From Nitrospirota bacterium (lineage in GTDB: Bacteria > Nitrospirota > Nitrospiria > Nitrospirales > NS-4), in NCBI GenBank assembly GCA_005877525.1, contig VBON01000084.1, positions 1-9,799 on the forward strand: a stretch of DNA of 9,799 nucleotides. Direction: 5' to 3'. Within the stretch, counting starts at the first letter, position 1, and each line of letters starts with the position of its first letter. Of this stretch, positions 5,677 to 9,799 are shown piece by piece. The position numbers and the translations under genes were made by a program. Below the pieces are notes generated by a model. It was given only the letters and a program-made list of their open reading frames with translations. It made no database searches and was not told the DNA's origin.

Positions 5677-6930
5677 ATGGTCAGGAAGGACGTGTTGGAT
5701 AACGGCGTGCGAGTCGTGACCGAACAGATCAGCTCTGTCCGGTCGGTCTCGATTGGTGTCTGGGTGGACGTCGGTTCCCGGGACGAACGGCCGGGCGAAG
5801 AAGGCGTGTCACATTTTATCGAGCACATGGTTTTTAAAGGAACGCGCCGGCGCAGTGCAGAAGCCATTTCCCGCGAGATCGATGCGCTTGGAGGAGAACT
5901 CAATGCCTTCACGTCCCGGGAATGCACGACTTTCTATTCGACCGTGCTGGATGAATACATCACGGAGGGGATCGATCTGTTGGCGGACATTTTTCATCAC
6001 TCCCGATTCGATTCACAGGAATTAAGCAAGGAAAAACGGGTCGTGTTGGAGGAGATTCGCATGGTCGAGGACGACCCCGAAGAATACCTGCACGATCTCC
6101 ATACCAAGAATGTCTTTGGAAAGCATCCGCTCGGCCGGCCCATTCTCGGAGAAGTCGCGACGATCGAGGGCCTTCGTCGAAAGAAGGTCCTGTCCTATCG
6201 GTCCCGCTTTTATCGGCCGTCTCAGATCGTGATCGCGGTTGCGGGGAATTTTCGCCGGGGTCCTGTACTCAAGCAGATCGCGGCTGCCTTCGGCGGCGCG
6301 CGACGCGCAGAGCTTTCTTCTGCCAGTCGGATTCCGCCGAGGATCGGCGGGGGCGTCCACGTGCGGTCCAAGCCGTTGGAACAGGCGCATCTCTGTGTGG
6401 GACTCAAAGGAGTGTCCCAATCGGACAAGGACCGGTATGCGGCCTACCTGCTCAATGCGATCTTGGGTGGCGGCGTCAGCTCGCGTTTGTTTCAGGAAGT
6501 GCGGGAGAAGCGAGGACTGGCGTACTCGATTCATTCCTCCCTGGGATGCTTTGTGGATAGCGGCCTGTTCACGGTCTATGCCGGCACGCGGCCCGAGGCC
6601 GCTCCCAAGGTCTTGGCCGTCGTGCTCGCGGAACTCCGACGATTGAAGACGGCTCGGGTGGGTCGTGCTGAACTTGAACGGGCCAAGTCCCAACTCAAGG
6701 GGAATCTCATGCTGAGCCTTGAGACCTCCGGCAGTCGGATGTGCAAGGCGGCTAAGGATGAGCTGTACTTCGGTCGGCATATCTCCTGTGAGGAGATCAT
6801 GGCGGATATCGACCGCGTCTCGCCGGAACAACTCTGGCGCTTAAGTGACAATCTCTTTGACGATCGCTATCTCACCGTGACGGCTTTGGGACCTATCAAG
6901 AAAGGGGCCTTGGAACCGGTTCTCGCCTAG
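5677..6930 (+). CDS. M16 family zinc metallopeptidase (processing-peptidase-like)
   Basis: The protein has 417 residues, the usual size of a single-chain M16B protease. The inverted zinc motif HxxEH is intact as H46-F-I-E49-H50, with the third ligand glutamate in VVLEEIRMVEDDP (E126 by spacing from H50). GGELNAFTSRECTTFYSTVL at about residues 72-91 is the conserved substrate-edge strand region. The C-terminal M16 domain shows SSRLFQEVREKRGLAYSI from residue 268, holding the arginine and tyrosine usually conserved there, and ERAKSQLKGNLMLSLE. No signal peptide or membrane segment is seen, so it is probably cytoplasmic. M16 genes next to pnp are common (ymxG/mlpA in Bacillus), but their substrates are poorly known. 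The start is ATG 5677, with GAGGA at 5665-5669. It lies 25 bases after the end of the pnp remnant and has no visible lesion. Confidence 0.95.
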   Translation: MVRKDVLDNGVRVVTEQISSVRSVSIGVWVDVGSRDERPGEEGVSHFIEHMVFKGTRRRSAEAISREIDALGGELNAFTSRECTTFYSTVLDEYITEGIDLLADIFHHSRFDSQELSKEKRVVLEEIRMVEDDPEEYLHDLHTKNVFGKHPLGRPILGEVATIEGLRRKKVLSYRSRFYRPSQIVIAVAGNFRRGPVLKQIAAAFGGARRAELSSASRIPPRIGGGVHVRSKPLEQAHLCVGLKGVSQSDKDRYAAYLLNAILGGGVSSRLFQEVREKRGLAYSIHSSLGCFVDSGLFTVYAGTRPEAAPKVLAVVLAELRRLKTARVGRAELERAKSQLKGNLMLSLETSGSRMCKAAKDELYFGRHISCEEIMADIDRVSPEQLWRLSDNLFDDRYLTVTALGPIKKGALEPVLA

Positions 6931-6937
6931 GACATCC

Positions 6938-7342
6938 ATGCAAACCCTCGACATCAATGAGCCCGGGCTCCCCGATCTGCAATTTGTCCTGATGGTGTTG
7001 GCCTTATGCAGTTCTGAGCTGGAAAGTCTTAACATACCCGAGTCTTTGCGTGTGAGCCTCTTCGACCGCTGCTGGGCAATGCTGCACGATGAGCCGCCGC
7101 CGACCCAGAAGGAGGAACGGGTGCTCGATCTGCGAGAGGGACATGAACTGGCGCTGCAGGCGATGGTCGACGTGATTCGAAGCACGCTCAATGAACGGGG
7201 TATTGCAGTGCTGCGCTGGGACCATCCTCCCAGCCCGCCTTCCCAAAAGAGTACTTTGGAGGCGCTTCCCTTAGTCGAACGCGTGCAGCTACTCTATCCC
7301 GCTTCTTCCGATAATCCCGATGGTCCTCCGGAGCGCCCGTAA
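6938..7342 (+). CDS. Conserved-looking hypothetical protein, 134 residues
   Basis: I do not recognise the family. The frame starts 7 bases after the M16 stop, with a weak AGGA at 6929-6932, and runs to TAA at 7340-7342. Codon use matches its neighbours, which supports a real gene. Residues 12-60 look helical and amphipathic (LPDLQFVLMVLALCSSELE, ESLRVSLFDRCWAMLHDE). Pro-rich charged linkers follow (DEPPPTQKEER, HPPSPPSQK), separated by a second predicted helix around VDVIRSTLNERG. There is no signal peptide, long hydrophobic segment or metal-binding motif. The two cysteines (about 24 and 46) are isolated. Tight spacing suggests co-transcription with the M16 gene. It could be a small cytoplasmic partner or regulator, but nothing in the sequence assigns a function. 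Confidence 0.7.
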   Translation: MQTLDINEPGLPDLQFVLMVLALCSSELESLNIPESLRVSLFDRCWAMLHDEPPPTQKEERVLDLREGHELALQAMVDVIRSTLNERGIAVLRWDHPPSPPSQKSTLEALPLVERVQLLYPASSDNPDGPPERP

Positions 7343-7386
7343 CCGCGAAGATTCCCTCTGACCGCGCGACAGCGCCGTCGTCTCCC

Positions 7387-7416
7387 TTGCCATGCTTCTC
7401 GCCGCTGCTCTATAGT
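7387..7416 (+). promoter_or_regulatory. Candidate sigma70 promoter for the sensor kinase operon
   Basis: TTGCCA (7387-7392) and TATAGT (7411-7416) each match the consensus at 5 of 6 positions and are 18 bases apart. The start site would fall near 7423. That places any kinase start at 7415 inside the promoter and favours the GTG at 7469. The rest of the 7343-7468 gap shows no convincing terminator for the upstream genes. Confidence 0.55.
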
Positions 7417-7468
7417 GGCGCCAGACGCCGTGGTTATGCCGGCCACGGTATTCAAGCAGGAGTCGCCG

Positions 7469-9502
7469 GTGGAAATCGGTCGGGCTCGACGCGGTCTTCA
7501 GAAAAAATTTGTTGCCTCCCTCCTGATCGTCGGGTTCGCGCCCGGGATCGTGGCGCTGTTTGCCACATACCTGTACAGCACACAAACTCTCAAGAACGCG
7601 ATCGGCGATAGCTTCCAGCAGATCGCGTCGGCGACCGCGCGTCGCATCGAGGTGATGATTGATGACGAAATCGATGGAGCGCGCCATTTGGGGGCTGCCC
7701 CGCTCGTGGTGCGCGGGTCGGTGGAGGCCGCCAATATGGCTTACCATGGGGGTGATTCCCGGGCGCGGGAGCGTCTGTTGCAGGACCAAAACCGACAGTG
7801 GGAAGAGTTTCGGAAGGGACGTTCCTCCACCATGCCGGCGTTCATCAATCTGGACGCGCTCGCTTACGTTCAGGGGTGGGCAAACATCCGCCGCGAGACG
7901 TACGAAAACATTCTCGTGACAGATGAGCGCGGGACCCTTGTTGCAAGCTTGTATCCCACCGTCGAATTTCTCCATGGAAGCGCCGTGTGGTGGAACGAAG
8001 CGTTCGGCCAGGGTTTAGGCCACACCTATGTAAGCGATCTCTACGAGCAGGCTCCTGGCATCTATCTCCTGGACGTTGCAGTGCCCGTGCTGAATGATGA
8101 AGGGACCCAAGCGATTGGTGTCGTGAAGCTGGTCTTGCGCCGGGACAATCTCATGAAAGCCATTATGGAGATTCGCGTGGGAGAGCATGGCCATGGGATG
8201 TTGCTTAACACGGAGGGGACGCCGCTGATATGTCCCGTGCTACCGCCCAAGGCCCATTTGATCAACGATGCGCTGATGCAGCAATTGATGCAGCCGAAAC
8301 CCGGATGGGTCATTGCCGAAGACGATGCCCATGGCGGACACAACTCGATTGTCGGTTACGCGCCGATTCGCTTTACGCACCGCCTCTCCAGATCCAGTCT
8401 GGGAGGCACCCAGTGGTACGCCTTCGTCCGGCAGGATCCCTCGGAGACCTACGCGCCCGTGTACACGCTGCTGCGCGAGGTCGGGATGATCGGATTCGGG
8501 ATGGTCACCGTCCTCGCGTCTCTGGGGTTCTATGTGGGGCGCTTGATTGTAAAGCCCATCGTGCTTTTGCACGAGCAGGCTGACGCGATCCGCAGAGACG
8601 TGAGCGATTTGGCCTCAGCGGGGCGGTTCGACCGCGGTTTGCGCGGCACCACCGATCGCCGGGTCGCAATTCGTACAGGGGACGAACTGGAGTCCTTGGC
8701 ATCGGCCTTTAATCAGATGGCAGAGACCTTGGAGGAGAGCTTTAAGAAGATCCATGATCAAGAGGGAGAATTATTACGAAAGGAAAAACTGGCCTCCGTC
8801 GGGCAGCTCCTGGCGGCTCTCGCGCATGATATCAAGAACCCTCTCGGCGTCGTTCGGAGTTCAGCGCAACTGATCATGGACGAGCACCAGCCCGACTCAG
8901 TCAAGCGAGAGGTGGCGCAGTATGTGATCGACGAAGTGGATCGACTCACGAATCGGATTAACCACTTCTTGCGATTTGCGAGACAGAAGCCTCCGGAACT
9001 GCGGGCGGTGTGGGCGAAAGTGCTGCTTGACGCGTCTCTGCAGGAATGGCGTGCGCTTGGCAAGGGTGAACCGATTCGCGTGGTGATCGAAGTATGCCCC
9101 GACGTACCGGCACTCTTGGTTGATCCCGACCAGGTGAAGGAAGCCTTCGTGAACCTGCTGGTCAATGCCCGGGAAGCGATGCCGGATGGGGGGACCCTCC
9201 GTCTCTCCGCACAGCTCGCTGAACATGTCCGCGGACCGGCGATGGTTGAATTGCGCGTGGCGGACAGCGGGATCGGCATGAACGTGGAGCACCTGAAGCA
9301 CGTGTACGACCCCTTCTTTACAACCAAGGAGTACGGAACCGGTTTGGGTTTGACCAACGCCAAGCGGTTGGTTGAGAACAACGGTGGCCAGATGATGATT
9401 CAGAGTACCGAAGGGCAAGGGACAGAAGTGGTTCTGAGATTCCTCACGGCGGTTCGGGCGGGCACGGAGAAGGAGGAGGCATGCCTGAATCAACGATCCT
9501 GA
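7469..9502 (+). CDS. Membrane-bound sensor histidine kinase with large extracytoplasmic sensor and HAMP-like linker
   Basis: A protein of 677 residues from this start. A short basic N-terminus (GRARRGLQKK) precedes TM1 at about 14-36. A sensor region of about 300 residues, probably periplasmic and dCache-like by its ILVTDERGTLVAS and GMLLNTEGTPLICP strands, runs to TM2 at about 338-360. A HAMP-like linker (DELESLASAFNQMAETLEES) and coiled segment lead to the DHp domain, with the H box ALAHDIKNPLG and phospho-acceptor H453. The ATPase domain has N-box N566 (NLLVNAREAMPDGG), G1 D599 (DSGIGM), F box YDPFFTTKE and G2 GTGLGL at 623-628. The start is GTG 7469 with AGGAG at 7458-7462. Upstream GTG 7415 and ATG 7436 are in frame but lack ribosome-binding sites, and 7415 lies in the likely promoter. 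The last 22 bases overlap the response regulator. It resembles NtrB/AtoS-type kinases; its ligand is unknown. Confidence 0.93.
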   Translation: MEIGRARRGLQKKFVASLLIVGFAPGIVALFATYLYSTQTLKNAIGDSFQQIASATARRIEVMIDDEIDGARHLGAAPLVVRGSVEAANMAYHGGDSRARERLLQDQNRQWEEFRKGRSSTMPAFINLDALAYVQGWANIRRETYENILVTDERGTLVASLYPTVEFLHGSAVWWNEAFGQGLGHTYVSDLYEQAPGIYLLDVAVPVLNDEGTQAIGVVKLVLRRDNLMKAIMEIRVGEHGHGMLLNTEGTPLICPVLPPKAHLINDALMQQLMQPKPGWVIAEDDAHGGHNSIVGYAPIRFTHRLSRSSLGGTQWYAFVRQDPSETYAPVYTLLREVGMIGFGMVTVLASLGFYVGRLIVKPIVLLHEQADAIRRDVSDLASAGRFDRGLRGTTDRRVAIRTGDELESLASAFNQMAETLEESFKKIHDQEGELLRKEKLASVGQLLAALAHDIKNPLGVVRSSAQLIMDEHQPDSVKREVAQYVIDEVDRLTNRINHFLRFARQKPPELRAVWAKVLLDASLQEWRALGKGEPIRVVIEVCPDVPALLVDPDQVKEAFVNLLVNAREAMPDGGTLRLSAQLAEHVRGPAMVELRVADSGIGMNVEHLKHVYDPFFTTKEYGTGLGLTNAKRLVENNGGQMMIQSTEGQGTEVVLRFLTAVRAGTEKEEACLNQRS

Positions 9503-9799
9503 TCATTGAGGACGAGGAACGGATGCGCAGGATTTTGGATCTCGTTCTGAGAGCCGAGGGCTATCGCTTAATATTGGCCGATTCCGCAGAAACGGGCATC
9601 AAGTATATCGATGACGGGGGAATTGATCTGGTATTGACGGATCTCCAAATGGGCAGAACCGGCGGCTTTGAGGTGCTGGACCATGTGGCCAAGGTAGGCC
9701 CTGAGATTCCGGTCATCATCATTACGGGTTTCGGCACGGTTAGGTCGGCCGTCGAATCCATGAAGAAGGGCGCGTTCGATTACATCAGTAAGCCGGTGG
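9481..9799 (+). CDS. Response regulator receiver domain, probably NtrC family (3' end outside window)
   Basis: ATG 9481 lies within the kinase's last 22 bases and follows a strong GGAGGAGG at 9472-9479, so translation is coupled. The 106 visible residues form a complete-looking receiver domain. The acidic pair E10-D11 is in ILIIEDEE, phospho-acceptor D54 in LVLTDLQM, switch threonine T82 in IIITGFGT, and K104-P105 in YISKPV. The stretch GTVRSAVESMKKGAFDYISKPV is typical of regulators followed by an AAA+ sigma54-activator domain, so an NtrC/AtoC-like activator is likely, but the output domain is beyond the window. It is the evident partner of the kinase. Confidence 0.93.
   Translation, partial: MPESTILIIEDEERMRRILDLVLRAEGYRLILADSAETGIKYIDDGGIDLVLTDLQMGRTGGFEVLDHVAKVGPEIPVIIITGFGTVRSAVESMKKGAFDYISKPV

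Noticed and set aside
7343..7386. Terminator after the 134-residue protein gene
   Set aside because: GC-rich, with only short imperfect pairings and no T-run.

Overview
The window is one strand-consistent block (every gene on +) of a GC-rich bacterium. The order infB - DUF503 (ylxP-like) - rbfA - truB - rpsO - pnp - M16 protease is the conserved translation/RNA-decay cluster of bacteria. The protein sequences and the NtrC-type two-component pair next door look Nitrospirota-like (Nitrospira or a relative). That placement is recognition from memory, not a search.

Layout: 1-1143 is the C-terminal part of translation initiation factor IF2. 1154-1435 is a DUF503 protein. 1440-1955 is ribosome-binding factor A with an unusual low-complexity tail. 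1957-2931 is tRNA pseudouridine-55 synthase TruB. 3124-3381 is ribosomal protein S15. 3598-5529 is polynucleotide phosphorylase, followed by an out-of-frame remnant of its S1 domain up to 5651. 5677-6930 is an M16 zinc protease. 6938-7342 is an unrecognised 134-residue protein. 7469-9502 is a membrane sensor histidine kinase. 9481-9799 is the receiver domain of its response regulator, cut by the window end. Genes up to 7342 are closely spaced and probably largely co-transcribed, with extra promoters possible before rpsO. The kinase/regulator pair appears to have its own sigma70-like promoter at 7387-7416.

Three things stand out. First, a G-rich repeat family (core GGGCGGGTGYAA, often preceded by a GGGGAAAA-plus-hairpin block) fills the truB-rpsO and rpsO-pnp gaps and also forms the last third of the rbfA reading frame. 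It always lies on the mRNA-sense strand, and two copies meet the canonical G-quadruplex pattern. Second, pnp carries two apparent deletions of about 24 and 25 nt at highly conserved places. One removes a core strand of the second RNase PH domain in frame, and the other breaks the frame in the S1 domain. Either the gene is damaged or the assembly is wrong here. Third, a long bulge-free stem-loop (29-nt arms, 6-nt loop) lies just upstream of pnp. It sits where RNase III cuts the pnp leader in E. coli, which suggests conserved autoregulation. No mobile element, CRISPR array, tRNA or rRNA gene is visible, and I see no evidence of a wholly new multi-gene system.
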